Source: Morinoia aosen (lineage: Eukaryota > Arthropoda > Malacostraca > Amphipoda > Talitridae). Taken from it: 64,000 nucleotides of DNA. A program made the position numbers and the translations under genes. Location: contig CM059558.1 in NCBI GenBank assembly GCA_030386875.1, positions 13,395,752 through 13,459,751 of the forward strand, in the 5' to 3' direction. A model generated the notes under the pieces. The model saw only the letters and a program-made list of their open reading frames with translations, had not been told where the DNA came from and searched no databases. Positions 43,001-52,995 of the stretch are shown here, piece after piece (position 1 is the first letter of the stretch; every line of letters begins with the position of its first letter).

Positions 43001-46000
43001 TGATGACACCAGTTGACATCATCGCACAAAATCTAAAATAAGAGCAAAGGGCATGCGCAAAGAGCACCAGAACACTCACTCTAAGCAGCAAGGATTTATT
43101 ATCCTTGACCAGCTGAGAATTTTTGAGCTGCAGCTCCTGCAGCTCAACAGAGAGCTTGTCAGCATAGGCAGTTTCTTGGGTGCTGCACAAGGGAGCGTCT
43201 CTGTGCCAGCGAGCGATGAGCGCAGTCATCTTCCGGCGCGGCCCCAGCTTGCTAACCAAGAATACAAGAGATGCTGTATTGCCTATTCAACACGTTCACA
43301 GCAATGGGTTCAACTGAAGTTCAGTATTAAACTAAAATTTAAGTTCAAAAGTTGTTCAAAATTTTATAAATGCAAACATTAACTGAGTCCATTAGATACC
43401 ATTAATTTGAAAAGTTCTAACCATCTATTCAAATTAACGCAGCAGAAAAAACTTAAAGCACCACGCATCGGTGGATCGTATCGCAGTCAACAAATTAAAC
43501 ATCATTGCCAGCATGCAAACTCTTTTTAAAAGCCAATACCCCTTTGATTTTTGTCATCGATGCTCTTATTTTGGATAAATGCGGTGCTATTAAAGACAGC
43601 TCCAAAAAGTTTATGTGTACAAATCAATTTGATAAATTCAAGTCCATTAAGACAGCATCAGAAGGTTTATGTGTATGTATCCATTTTATAAATTCAGGTC
43701 CATAAAGACAGCCTTAGAACGTTCAAATGTCCGTATTGGCTCAATAAATTCACGTCAATAAAGACTGCTTAAAAAAGTTTAGGTGAAGTATTGACTTGAT
43801 AAATTCATGTCCGTAAAGACTGCTTAAAAAAGTTTAGGTGAAGTATTGACTTGATAAATTCAGGTCCGTAAAGACTGCTTCAGAACGTTTACATGTAGGT
43901 CTTGACTCAATAAAATCAGATTTATAAAGACTGCTTCAGAAGGTTCATGAGCACAGGCATCAATTTGATGAATTCAAGCTCATCAAGACGGCATCAGAAC
44001 GTTTTAACGTATTGAATTGATAAATTCAGGCCCGTAAAGACTGCTTAAGAAGGTTAAGGTGTGAGTTATTAACACAAAAATTTGGGTGCAAGTCAGCTAC
44101 TGACCTCACTCCGCACTCCTTGAGATCAGCGTCAGTGAGGGAGAGGAAGACAAGCAGGTCGACCTCTTGCTGGTCAAACAACTTCAGGTAGTCCTCAAGT
44201 CCTGCTTCAGACAGCAGCTGCTCCAGTGAAATACCGGGATCTTTATCACACCTGCCTGTAACATAACTACTTTCAATTACGAGGCAAAAACTGAGTGAAA
44301 CGTTCAGTTTTTAATACTGATGAAATCCAAAATTATCAAATACAACGCCAGGGCCAATCATTTTGGTTATTTGAGGTACGAAGAATTTGATACTCTAAGC
44401 TGATGTGTTATGATGCCTAAGTTTGAGATTCTATCGATGCAATGACGCCAAAAAATGTAAATTTGTGAATACATTATTCAGTACACTGAGAAGAGTTTTC
44501 AGGTCATTCAACTACAACCCATTCACAAATCTCAGTAAATAATTAGCAAATTGCATCAACACTGCTCATTTCGAACACATTTCAGCACAGATTCTCCACT
44601 CAGGATACTTAATTGATGGCAGTAAAAAATGTTTGCAGAAATTCTGCCAAAAAAATACATGAATTTCAATTAGGAAAGTATTTGAATTGACAATAAAGCA
44701 GCAAAGAAGAGCGAACTTTCATAACTCACTGACTTCTCCAGCTTCTAGCTTAGGGCGTCTTGGTGTGAGACTTTCAACGATACCTGCACGGTACAAGTGG
44801 TACAGTAAATGATACCTGCACAGTACAAGTGGTACAGTGAATGATACCTGCACGGTACAAATGGTACAGTAAATAATACCTGCACGGTACAAGTGGTACA
44901 GTAAATGATACCTGCACAGTACAAGTGGTACAGTAAATGATACCTGCACGGTACAAATGGTACAGTAAATAATACCTGCACAGTACAAGTGGTACAGTAA
45001 ATGATACCTGTACGGTACTAGTAAAGCAGTAAATGATATCTGCATGGCAAAAGTAGTACAGTAAATGCTACTTGCATGATACAAGTAGTAGAGTAAAAGA
45101 TAACTGCACAGTACAAGTGGCACGGTAAAGATAAGATTAGATTAGATGCCAGTTGACGTTTCCCCAACCGCAACAAAGGCGTTCCAAAGAGAGGAAGGCA
45201 CAATTAAATATGGAGTTGAGGAAACGCAGAATCTATGCACAAAGGACATAGAAACAGAAGGTTGAGAAAGAAGTTCATGAAGCAAGAAAAAAGTTGAATA
45301 AGAAAGTAGTAGGTGCTGAAAAATAGGACAGCAGTGAACCAAAAAAAAGTTGGTCAATAACAAAATAAAGAACATTTTGTTTCAATAAAATAAAGGTCTA
45401 CACAACAGTTAGCTCAGGACCTTATATAATCCCCCTGGGAGCGCCTTCCTATAGTGAATAAAATGTATTTATTCTGTCACTGTTGCACGCAGTCACGATT
45501 TGTAAATTAGATTTCACCTCATGGACACAGGAAAGATTATGTACGACACTAAATGCAATGTAAAGTGTGCTCCTCGAGAACTGGTTTTCCGGACAATTTA
45601 TGCAATCACAACAGCACAGCTAGGCAAGGCAGAGTCAATTCTACTGTGTAGACTCACAGAGCCAGCTGCGCTGCAACAGCAGAACATATTACTAGAAAAC
45701 CCAAATCCAAGTTTTAAATTCCTGTCCATGGCACTACCCCAGAGGAATACACCCCGCATGGCAACATGTCCATGGCATTGCCTCGAAGGAACCATGCTCC
45801 TGTTTTCCAACTCCTGTTCATGGGCATTGCCTCAGAGGAAACAAGCCCCTATTTTCAAATCCTGCCTATACATCCTTCTATCCACCAAGAAGTCTTCATG
45901 TAATCACAAATATTTCAGGTAATTTCTGCGACGTCTTTCTATCCACCATCTAATGCTTCAGAGGATTCCCAGAATATCCTTTTACCCAGGAAACTGCCTC

Positions 46001-49000
46001 AAAGGAACACACCCCGCATAGCAACATTTCCGTGGCACTGCCCCAAAGGAACCAACCCCTTGTTTCCAATTCCTGTCCATGGATCCGTTTCCAACTCCAG
46101 TTTATAGCTCCGTTTCCAAATCCTGCCCATGGCACTGCCCCTAAGGAACACAGCCCTCGTAGCAACATGTTTAAGCCATTATCTCAAAGCAACCAAGCCC
46201 CAGTTTTCAACTTCTGTCCATGGCACTGCCCCAAAAGGACCAAGCCTCGGTTTTCAACTTCAGTCCATGGCACTGCCCCAAAATAACTAAGCTCATGTTT
46301 CCAACTCCTGTCCATAGCATTGCCCCGAAGGAACCAACTCCTGTCCATAGGCCCCTGTCTCCAACTCTTGTTTATAGCTCTCTACTTCCAACTTTCGTCC
46401 ATAGTACTGGCTCAAAGGTAAATGCCCCCTGTTTCTAACTCCTGTCCATTTCACAGCCCTGGAGGAACCCACCCCTTGTGGCGACCGCCCTGGCGATGGC
46501 ATCAGCGATGGTGGCGTAGCGCAGCTGGGAGGCGAGGGCGTAGGGCGTGAGGCCTTCGTGGTCCGGCACGGTGGCATCTGCTCCGTACCGCAGCAGCAGC
46601 GACACCAGGTCCACGTCACTTGTGCGGATGGCGGACTGCAGCGCTGTCTCACCCCTGTCTGGCTCGCTTCACGCAAACAAGTGTGTACTTCACAGGGTTC
46701 TCGTGATGTTCATGCATTCTCTAACTGATAATCAATGCCCCCCCCCCTATCTAGCTCACTGCACGCCAATGAGTGCATATGTCATAGGGTTCCCGTGATG
46801 TGCATGTATTCTCTAACTAATAATCAAGGCCCCCTCCCCCTATCTAGCTCACTGCACGCCAATGAGTATGCGCTTCATTATAGGATTCCAATGATGTTCA
46901 TGTATTCAGTAATTTATATTCATCACGAGTTCCGCGATATCCTTCTCATCTATCAGATAAGACTCGGGACATCTTTTTATCCACCAACTAATACTTCCAT
47001 CCGATTTCCATGAGATTCTTCTATTAATCAACTGATACTTCAGAGGGTTTCAATGACACTTATCCAGAACTGCAACTGTAAAGTTCTTGATTGTTCAACT
47101 TAAAACATGAAAAAGGATTTCTTTAAGGTTCAATTGCATTATTTCAATTGATCCCCTACTTGGTGGGTGATAAATGCAAGAGAGTTTTTGATTTAACCTA
47201 AAACATGAAAAAAGGATTGCTTTAATCAAGTTATCCCTTACTTCAATTCATCCCATACTTGGGGCATGACATCAAACCATAACACGTACCAGGCCATGGG
47301 ATTAGCACCGCTCTTGAGCAGCAGCTCCAGTACGGAGCAGTGGCGAGAGTTCACTGCGTGAAAAATGGCTGTCCAGCTTCGTTTGTCTCTTGCCTCCAAG
47401 ATACTGCCACTCTGTAATCCAAATTAGATGCCTTACGATTTGCAGGCAGCCGAGTGAATTGGTAGCAATAAAAATAACTTGCACATTACAATTGCTGTTT
47501 AGAACAGTTTGAATTCACACCACATAAAAGGTGCAGCCTATTATAAAACCTTGTACACACTCAAAGAAATGAGCATCAAACTCATTGTTTTAGACTTCAC
47601 AAAAATTAGCCCCAACTTTCACTAATATTAAAATTAATTTTGAAGCCTCTGCATGCTCCTGCTTGAGTTCCCTCATGAGAAAATTAAGGATTACTAAACT
47701 TTCTACCTATCAAGTCCAATACGCCATAGATTAACTTGAAGGTTTAGCTCTAATAAAATTTAGCCTGTTATAGTTTGCATTCCATCTAAATATACATGGG
47801 CTTTGCTTTACTGAACTTAGCTGCCATCAGTATAACATATACTTCAAATAAGAGCACATGCATTTTCACCTGGTGTTCCAGGTATTAAAGAAAAGAAAAA
47901 CATTTTTGTGAAACACATATTAAAATTAAAATTAAGGTTTACTAAAAAACCAAATACCATGGCATGAACTACATTTTAGGCAAATAAGACATCTAATCTT
48001 GTCTCTATGACATTGAAATTTTCATTCTCAAGGTGTCATCAGTGGCTTTGTCTGTCTATTGCCCAAAAATGAAGCAGTAATGTCACACTGAATAGCTCCA
48101 GCTATTAAGTACCCCCATGCTCGGTAGCGAGATTAGATTTTTAGTTAGTTTAAGCCTCCCTATCCGCAACAAAGGCTATCAAAAGAAAGGAAGGAAGAAG
48201 GCACCATTTAGTATGGAGGAAATGCAGAATCTATGCAGAAAAGGCACAGAAACAGAAAGTTAAGAAAGAAGATCATGAAACAAGAAGAAGTAGAAGAAGA
48301 AGAAAGTAGTAGGTGCTGAAAAACAGGACAGCAGTGAACCGAAAAAAGATGGTCCGTAACAAAACAGAAACCTATTCTATTTAACAAAAAGTTGAGTAAC
48401 AAAGCCTACCTAACCTTTAGCTCAGGCCCTTACATAGTCCCCTTGGGAGCGCTAATTTGCATAGACACAATAGTTGTATCCCCCTGAGGGTTTGGTAGCA
48501 TGAAGAAAATCAATATCACTGCAGCTAAACCCATTGTTTTCACAAGTCTACATTTAAACAGCTAAAGTAATAACTAAAATGCTAAGAAGTAGAAGCACTA
48601 GTTACTAGTATTGAGCTACAATCATTTGAATGTTAGCTTAACATTTTATGCCATATTTTGCTGCCTGGATGCTTGATACGGACATGGCAGTGGTAACTCA
48701 TCGGTACCTTCACAAGACACAGTTGAACAAGAAATACAAAAAACTAACTTGAATTATCTTTTATGTGAACTTAAATGAATATGTTGAAATTTCTAACTGA
48801 AATGGGTGCTCATGTAAGTGATATATATCATCTGGTCATGTGTTTAATGTGAATATCGTAGTTCTGCATCTTCTATCACTTACATTGCATTTTATTGACG
48901 GGTATTGATGGCACCCCAGTAACTGCTATTGGAATATCTTTATCACAAATGAGGTAGAAATTCAAATTGTATTGTTTAAAATTTATTTAGGTATTTCATT

Positions 49001-50781
49001 AGTAAAACATTACACTCAACTACAAAAATTTTTTAAATTTTAAACATTTATGCAGCCAAGAACAATTGAAATTCAAAATTCTACAGACACATTTCCAGAA
49101 ACGCAAACATAAAAATTCTTGATTCAACCTAAAACACAAATACCATTTACCTTCTTGTGCATCATTACCAAGAACTGTAACAAGATACAATAAAACGTAC
49201 TGCAAACTTGCTGCATTTGAGCATGTAAAATTTTTTATTCAACCTAAAACATGAATACTAGTTTAGCATCTTGTGCTAAAGAACGGCAGATTAGATCAGA
49301 TGTTAGTAGGAGCCTCCCTAGCTGCTAAAAAAAAGCATTCCAAAGAGAGGAAGGAGGAAGGAACCATTTAATATGGTGATAAGGGAACGTGGAACCTATG
49401 CAGAACGGACATAGAAACAGTAAGTTGAGGAAGAAGTTTATGAAACAAGATAAATGTTGAAGAAGAAAGTATAAGGTGCATGAAAACATGACAGCAGTAA
49501 ACCAGGAAAAGTGGTCCTTAACATAACAAAAAACAGTTCAACAAAAAGAAGGCCTACCCAACTCTCAACTTGGGCCCTCACACATTCTCCCCCTGGGAGT
49601 GCTAATTCCCATGGATACAATAGCAGTATCCACCTGAGAGGTGAAAAGAACTCGAACAAAATATAATAAAGCATACTGTAAATTTGCTGTATATGAGCAA
49701 AAACTTCCCATATATGAACATTAACTTGCTGTATGTAAGCATAAATGTCCTGGATATGAGCATTATAAGACGTACTCAACTTAGATATAATAAATCATAC
49801 TGTAAATTTGCTGTATATAAGCAAAAACTTCCCATATATGAGCATTAACTTGCTGTATGTAGGCATAAACGTCCTGGAAACGAGCATTACCTTGATGAGG
49901 CCTTTCACAGTTTCAGCATGACCGCAGCTGGCAGCCAGCATGAGTGGAGTGAGGCCTTCAGGAGTCTTGTCGTGCAGGGAGGCCCCTCGGGAGAGCAGCA
50001 GCACCACAGCCTCGTGATGGCCATAGTAGGCAGCATACATCAAAGCTGTCCAACCACCCTTGTTGCGCACATGAAGCAAGTCTCCATTCCTAAAAATCGA
50101 GAAAACTTAGAACTGCTGTGCTTTACTTCACTTGGCTAGAATCAGTATAACATATATTTCAAATGGGTACTCACATTGGCACACACGGATTCACTACGTA
50201 TTTCATATAATAAAGAATAGAAAAAAGATGTGTGTGAAACACATGAATATCAAAATAAATGTTCATCAAGAAATCAAATACCATGGGATGTTAGAGGGCA
50301 TGAAGATTTATGAACATGAAATCAAATTCTTCCAAATAATATTCACTATGGAAAATACACTACGTGCAAACTTATTTTGTCTTAATGTGAAGGAAGAAAA
50401 GAAAATGAATAAAAATTTAATTTTAGTAGTATATAGACTACAATCACATGTTTGTTTCAATTCTAAGAAATAATACTGAACTAAAAATTGCAGACAAGAC
50501 ATTAAAGAAGTAAGCAGTTCTTGCATGATAACTAATAAGCATGATATGGCCAGATTTTTTTTTCTACAATTGACAGCTGGACTGAGCAATGGTAGGCTCA
50601 AATCAGAGACAAGCTCAACATGACTGACACTAGATGATACTCACACCTCCAGAGCTTCACTGATGGAGGCACAGTTGCCTATGCTGGCTGCTGTATAAAT
50701 GTCCAGTGGCACCAGAAGTTCATCCTTGAAGCCATCTTCATCAAATGTATCCAACCACACACAAAGGGGATCATTCATCAT
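39842..50781 (-). CDS. ANKS3: ANKS3: ankyrin-repeat and SAM protein, 9 exons
   Basis: Nine exons, 2595 coding bases, 864 residues plus stop; all junctions are GT-AG (donors and acceptors in phase). Order: N-terminal segment with PLDIYTAASIG; ankyrin repeats to about residue 213; SAM domain about 233-300 (ISLEQLLSEAGLEDYLKLF, then VDLLVFLSLTDADLKECGV); KLGPRRKMTALIARWH and a short coiled coil; long polar C-terminus. The order and these phrases resemble vertebrate ANKS3, which binds NIMA-kinase and ANKS6 partners at the cilium (family knowledge). Differences: the ankyrin-SAM linker is short and the C-terminus carries a GSGHQHS array. An upstream exon may exist, since an acceptor lies at 50829. 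Confidence 0.87.
40233..41580 (-). CDS. ANKS3: ANKS3 exon 8: coiled coil and long polar region
   Basis: Acceptor gtattattgcag, phase 0; donor AGCAAAG then gtacag, phase 1. Begins LHQEQELRLSTESLVVEARA, matching the vertebrate ANKS3 QEQELR helix, then a Cys-rich patch (YKCHGCC). About 340 polar residues follow, including two HKPVY(K/R)EE units, then about ten GSGHQHS heptads near the end. 449 codons in a single exon. Confidence 0.88.
40318..40575. repeat. 21-base coding minisatellite (GSGHQHS)
   Basis: Ten near-identical units ccagaacccgaatgctggtg plus one base, flanked by two or three diverged ones. In frame in ANKS3 exon 8. All six frames stay open here, so overlapping frames are artefacts. 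Confidence 0.93.
41581..43079. other. ANKS3 intron 7
   Basis: Holds a two-copy duplication (about 42365-42470, agctgctag(a/g)atcaccagttg), the SINE-like copy 2, and the duplicated exon 7 end. No further exon recognised. Confidence 0.6.
42318..42812 (-). mobile_element. SINE-like element, copy 2, with 12-bp target duplication
   Basis: Flanked by ggataagtgaca (42306-42317) and ggatgagtgaca (42813-42824), one mismatch. The minus-strand head is ccctcaggggtatacaacta and the tail carries catctaa repeats. Variable-length target duplications and a repeat tail point to target-primed retrotransposition. No open frame of use. Confidence 0.82.
42890..43120. repeat. Duplicated end and donor of ANKS3 exon 7
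   Basis: Units of about 110 bases end at 43005 and 43120, each with actcac(t)c(t)(aa)gcagcaaggatttatt and ccttgaccagctga. The true donor is at 43080. A third fragment (tgaccagctaatatc) is at 42882. Decoy exon ends therefore lie downstream of the real donor. Confidence 0.85.
43080..43251 (-). CDS. ANKS3: ANKS3 exon 7: SAM end and coiled coil
   Basis: Acceptor attcttggttag, phase 2; donor CTTAGA then gtgagt, phase 0. Encodes KLGPRRKMTALIARWHRDAP then a helix rich in L/E/Q (DKLSVELQELQLKNSQLVKD). It matches the vertebrate ANKS3 segment following the SAM domain residue for residue at many positions. Confidence 0.93.
43575..44070. repeat. Degenerate tandem repeat in ANKS3 intron 6
   Basis: About seven units of 65-75 bases with gataaattca(g/a)gtcc(a/g)t, aaagac(t/a)gc and tt(a/c)agaa(c/g)gtt phrases. 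Confidence 0.8.
44105..44255 (-). CDS. ANKS3: ANKS3 exon 6: SAM domain
   Basis: Acceptor tagttatgttacag, phase 1; donor GTGAG then gtcagt, phase 2. Encodes most of the SAM five-helix bundle (GISLEQLLSEAGLEDYLKLF to DADLKECGV). SAM domains polymerise or pair with other SAM domains; ANKS3 pairs with ANKS6 in vertebrates. Confidence 0.94.
44730..44783 (-). CDS. ANKS3: ANKS3 exon 5: 18-residue frame-neutral exon
   Basis: 54 bases between acceptor ttgtaccgtgcag and donor GAAGTCA then gtgagt; phase 1 on both sides. Reads IVESLTPRRPKLEAGEV. Exon 4 would also join exon 6 in frame, so this can be a cassette exon. Its acceptor is repeated many times upstream (44784-45125). Confidence 0.7.
44784..45125. 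repeat. Minisatellite repeating the ANKS3 exon 5 acceptor
   Basis: About ten units of 31-32 bases, gatacctgcacggtacaagt then ggtacagtaaat. On the minus strand each early unit holds ttgtaccgtgcag followed by gtat, the same context as the real acceptor, giving a row of decoy acceptors. Confidence 0.92.
45132..45445 (-). mobile_element. SINE-like element, copy 3
   Basis: Shares gaagaaggcac-type, gaaacagaaggttgag and gtgctgaaaaataggacagc phrases with copies 2, 4 and 5. Tail on the left is agattagattagatg. It inserted next to the acceptor minisatellite. Confidence 0.75.
45690..46472. repeat. Degenerate array reaching the ANKS3 exon 4 donor
   Basis: Around fifteen variants of ctcctgtccatggcactgcc followed by ccaaaggaaccaa. 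The last, ctcctgtccatttcacagcc then ctggaggaaccca, ends at the exon 4 donor (46473), so the donor falls in the repeat context. Confidence 0.8.
46473..46654 (-). CDS. ANKS3: ANKS3 exon 4: last ankyrin repeats
   Basis: Acceptor cgagccagacag, phase 2; donor ACAAGGG then gtgggt, phase 1. Encodes GETALQSAIRTSDVDLVSLL, LRYGADATVPDHEGLTPYAL and a final helix. Ankyrin pattern TALxxA...LLLxxGAD...GxTPYxLA is clear. Both splice sites lie in tandem arrays. Confidence 0.92.
46655..46910. repeat. Three-copy repeat carrying the ANKS3 exon 4 acceptor
   Basis: Units of about 110 bases begin near 46650, 46738 and 46830, with cccctgtctggctcgcttca in the real acceptor copy and ccc(c)tatctagctcactgca in the others, then agggttc(t/c)cgtgatgt. 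Confidence 0.82.
47090..47280. repeat. Two-copy duplication near the ANKS3 exon 3 donor
   Basis: Units of about 95-100 bases with taaaacatgaaaaaggatt and cttcaatt(g/c)atccc(c/a)tacttgg. It ends about 15 bases from the donor. Confidence 0.8.
47290..47411 (-). CDS. ANKS3: ANKS3 exon 3: ankyrin repeat
   Basis: Acceptor taatttggattacag, phase 0; donor GCCTG then gtacgt, phase 2. Encodes SGSILEARDKRSWTAIFHAV and LELLLKSGANPMA, equivalent to the vertebrate ANKS3 repeat that reads GWTALFH. Confidence 0.92.
48129..48493 (-). mobile_element. SINE-like element, copy 4
   Basis: Flanked by ggtagc at 48123-48128 and 48494-48499. Head tgagggggatacaactattg-type on the minus strand, polypyrimidine CTT-rich centre, tail with aatctaatct. 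Confidence 0.78.
49285..49644 (-). mobile_element. SINE-like element, copy 5
   Basis: Flanked by aaagaac at 49278-49284 and 49645-49651. Same body as copies 2 to 4. Its insertion is adjacent to the exon 2 donor duplication. Confidence 0.78.
49655..49890. repeat. Duplication spanning the ANKS3 exon 2 donor
   Basis: Two units of about 118 bases, with atactgtaaatttgctgtat, aaaacttcccatatatga and cctgga(t/a)a(t/c)gagcatta. The second unit ends in the true donor (cattac at 49885-49890); the first holds the decoy cattat, which has lost the GT on the minus strand. Confidence 0.85.
49891..50089 (-). CDS. ANKS3: ANKS3 exon 2: ankyrin repeats
   Basis: Acceptor tctcgatttttag, phase 2; donor ATCAAG then gtaatg, phase 0. 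Encodes KGGWTALMYAAYYGHHEAVV and TPEGLTPLMLAASCGHAETV, two full ankyrin repeats very close to vertebrate ANKS3. Confidence 0.95.
50645..50781 (-). CDS. ANKS3: ANKS3 exon 1 or 2: N-terminus
   Basis: First in-frame ATG is at 50781-50779 (MMNDPLCVW), followed by LLVPLDIYTAASIG, the conserved start of the ankyrin region. Donor GAGGT then gtgagt, phase 2. The frame stays open upstream to a good acceptor (ctttctcttgccacag, 50829 on), so translation may start in an earlier, unseen exon. Confidence 0.82.
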
Positions 50782-50828
50782 CTCAAGTTTCTTACTTGCA
50801 TAACTTAAAAATAATTACTATCGTCAAT

Positions 50829-51832
50829 CTGTGGCAAGAGAAAGCAACATATATAATTAAAGAAAGTCAATTGGGAAAAGTTAAATATAGAAAAATTTAG
50901 TCAGCTCTATGGCAGAAGTAATCTTGAGTCAATTAAAAAGTTTTAAGTAAAAAGCCTACACCACTGAATAAATTTTTCATGTTATCTGGTACTGAACTGG
51001 AAAAATCCTTCCATGAGTGCCACAGGATGGGAATGTTTTAATGAGCAATTTGAGTCATCCACAAAATGTTAAAAAACATAGCTTCAATTTTTAGTCCTCC
51101 ATTAAGTTGATACAGGCCCTTGTAATTGATTGATTCAAGTGCATGCCTCAAATGAAATTGCACTTACAATGATGGCAGTTTGGATTTTATCTTCACTTTT
51201 CAATAATTCTTACTCTCTGGAAAGAGAATTTTGGTCTTGCCTGCTAGAGCTAGAGAATTGTTTGCACTCAGAATACACAAAAAGAATGATAAATGGAGAG
51301 CAGAAATTGACAGTAATAGTTTACCACAGTGTCTCAAAAAAATGTACTCACACTTTACCTGTTGGTAACATGCTGTCATTTTTTTGATTGAGAGTGTATT
51401 TAATTCACCACAGAATGGCAGTAAATTAACTCAACTTGGAAAAGTGGAAGTTAATCCTAAAATTTAATTGGAAGATCATAAATGCAATTGAAGTGCAAAG
51501 ACAATTTAGAACTGAATTCACAAAAGCACCACCAATGCTCCAGATTATGGCTTGCATGAGTCCCATCAGACACAAACTTGAAGCAGCTCCAGAATGTCAA
51601 AAAACAAAGCCTATGGACTTCCTTTTTTTGTGGCTTAAAGACCAAGTCTATTGGACCAAACCATGAACAATTCATGCATTGAAATTTGAAATTGAAAGAC
51701 AATGTTGAGATGTTTCTAATGATTGGTTTTGTGATGTTTGCAAATTCCTTGCTGGGCATTATCAACATCGTCTGGACAAACATAGTTATCAATTTGAACA
51801 CTTTTGAATACAATTTTTCAATTAAATTTATT
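50829..51832. other. 5' flank of ANKS3 with a transposon-like fragment
   Basis: At about 51436-51600 the plus frame reads AIEVQRQFRTEFTKAPP, like the helix-turn-helix start of arthropod transposon proteins (DUF4817-type VQRxFRxxFxxxPP). No further domain can be followed. No ANKS3 promoter signal is obvious. Confidence 0.4.
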
Positions 51833-52323
51833 GGTAAATGTGTAGCGTTTGGTAATAATCAATTTTTAAATTTTCGAGGCATGAACATAGTTAATTAGGT
51901 TAAAATAAACAAGTTTTCTTCTATGCACTTACCGTCGCAAATGAGTATAAACAGCTACTCCTAGATTTTTGAATTTTTGTTGCTTGAATCGTGGTAAAGA
52001 CATCAAAATAAACAACTTTTTCCTATACACTTTTTTCGTCAAATGAGTATTTAACGAGGTACAGCGGTGGGTTTGGTTTTGTCTTTGATACTGATCGGGC
52101 TGGAAGCGAGACGGCATTGCAGTGATGCCGTCCGACGTGCTGTTTGAATTACTTGCCGCTTCAAACACTAGAGTTGCGGTCAGTAATTTACCGCTATAAC
52201 TCATTAAATACTCATTTGCAATAGAAAGTGCATAGAACAAAACTTGTTTATTTTAACCTAATTAACTCTGTTAATGCCTCGAAAACCAGAAAATTGATTA
52301 TTACCAAACGCTACACATTTACC
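51833..52323. mobile_element. MITE with GGTAAAT ends and 8-bp target duplication
   Basis: Terminal inverted repeats ggtaaatgtgtagcgtttgg and ccaaacgctacacatttacc, extending some 90 bases inward. Flanks aatttatt (51825-51832) and aatttatc (52324-52331). 491 bp, no transposase. Same family as 62791-63337. Confidence 0.88.
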
Positions 52324-52489
52324 AATTTATCTTCTGTATTCAAAGTCATTCCATTTCCCTTTACATTTAAGGATGTTTTTCCTGTCATTCAAAGTGTGAG
52401 AAACATTTCTTTGAGATACCCAGTAGGATACATGAAAGCACAGACTAATCAAGCATATAAATATAGACTAAAGCAGATATATTAAGGAG

Positions 52490-52995
52490 ATCATCCCAGG
52501 CCCCTGTTGGTCCAGGGGTCATTTCTCATGTTTTTGTTGGAAAAGGACCCTTAGTTGGTGGACTATTCGGTCCCAAAATTAAATTGGCGCTACGGACAAT
52601 AATTCCCCCCTACCCCCTGCCCCCCCAGGGGTGGTGAGGGGACCAAAATATTCATTTTCTGTCAATTTTGACATCATATAAAATGTGAACAAATGAGAAA
52701 TGGAAAAAAAGCCCTACTGAGTTGGTTAGAAATGTTCTAAGGATTCTAAAACTGTCTTTGTTTTTGTTCTAGCATCAAAACTGAAGGAGGAGATACGTCT
52801 TGAAATATCAATATCAGTGAAATATCAATACGTAAAAACCAATTTGTCAAATTTTTGCAAAAACTAAGGCCTAAATCAAAAAAAGAATGGAATAAATTGT
52901 GTTTCTTTTCCAAAGTTACATATCATAGTCAAATTTCATAAGAATCAGACTGAAAAAAAATATATTTCATTTAAAAAAATAAATCATATAATTTT
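52490..52995. repeat. Older interspersed repeat, host of later insertions
   Basis: Matches 62570-62790 (gatcatc(c/t)caggccc, aggacccttagttggtggac, cc-rich tract, gggaccaaaatatt) and, further right, 58220-58330 (agccctactgag..., gcatcaaaact). It is interrupted at 53004 by the large element that follows. Confidence 0.75.

Larger units (their letters stand above)
47412..49890. other. ANKS3 intron 2
   Basis: Contains SINE-like copies 4 and 5 and a two-copy duplication at 49070-49290 (ttcaacctaaaacac). No extra exon is recognised. Confidence 0.6.

Noticed and set aside
46293..46676. 127-codon Pro/Ser/Thr/Cys-rich minus frame
   Set aside because: It is the wrong frame of ANKS3 exon 4. The ankyrin frame, one base away, fits family and splice phase.
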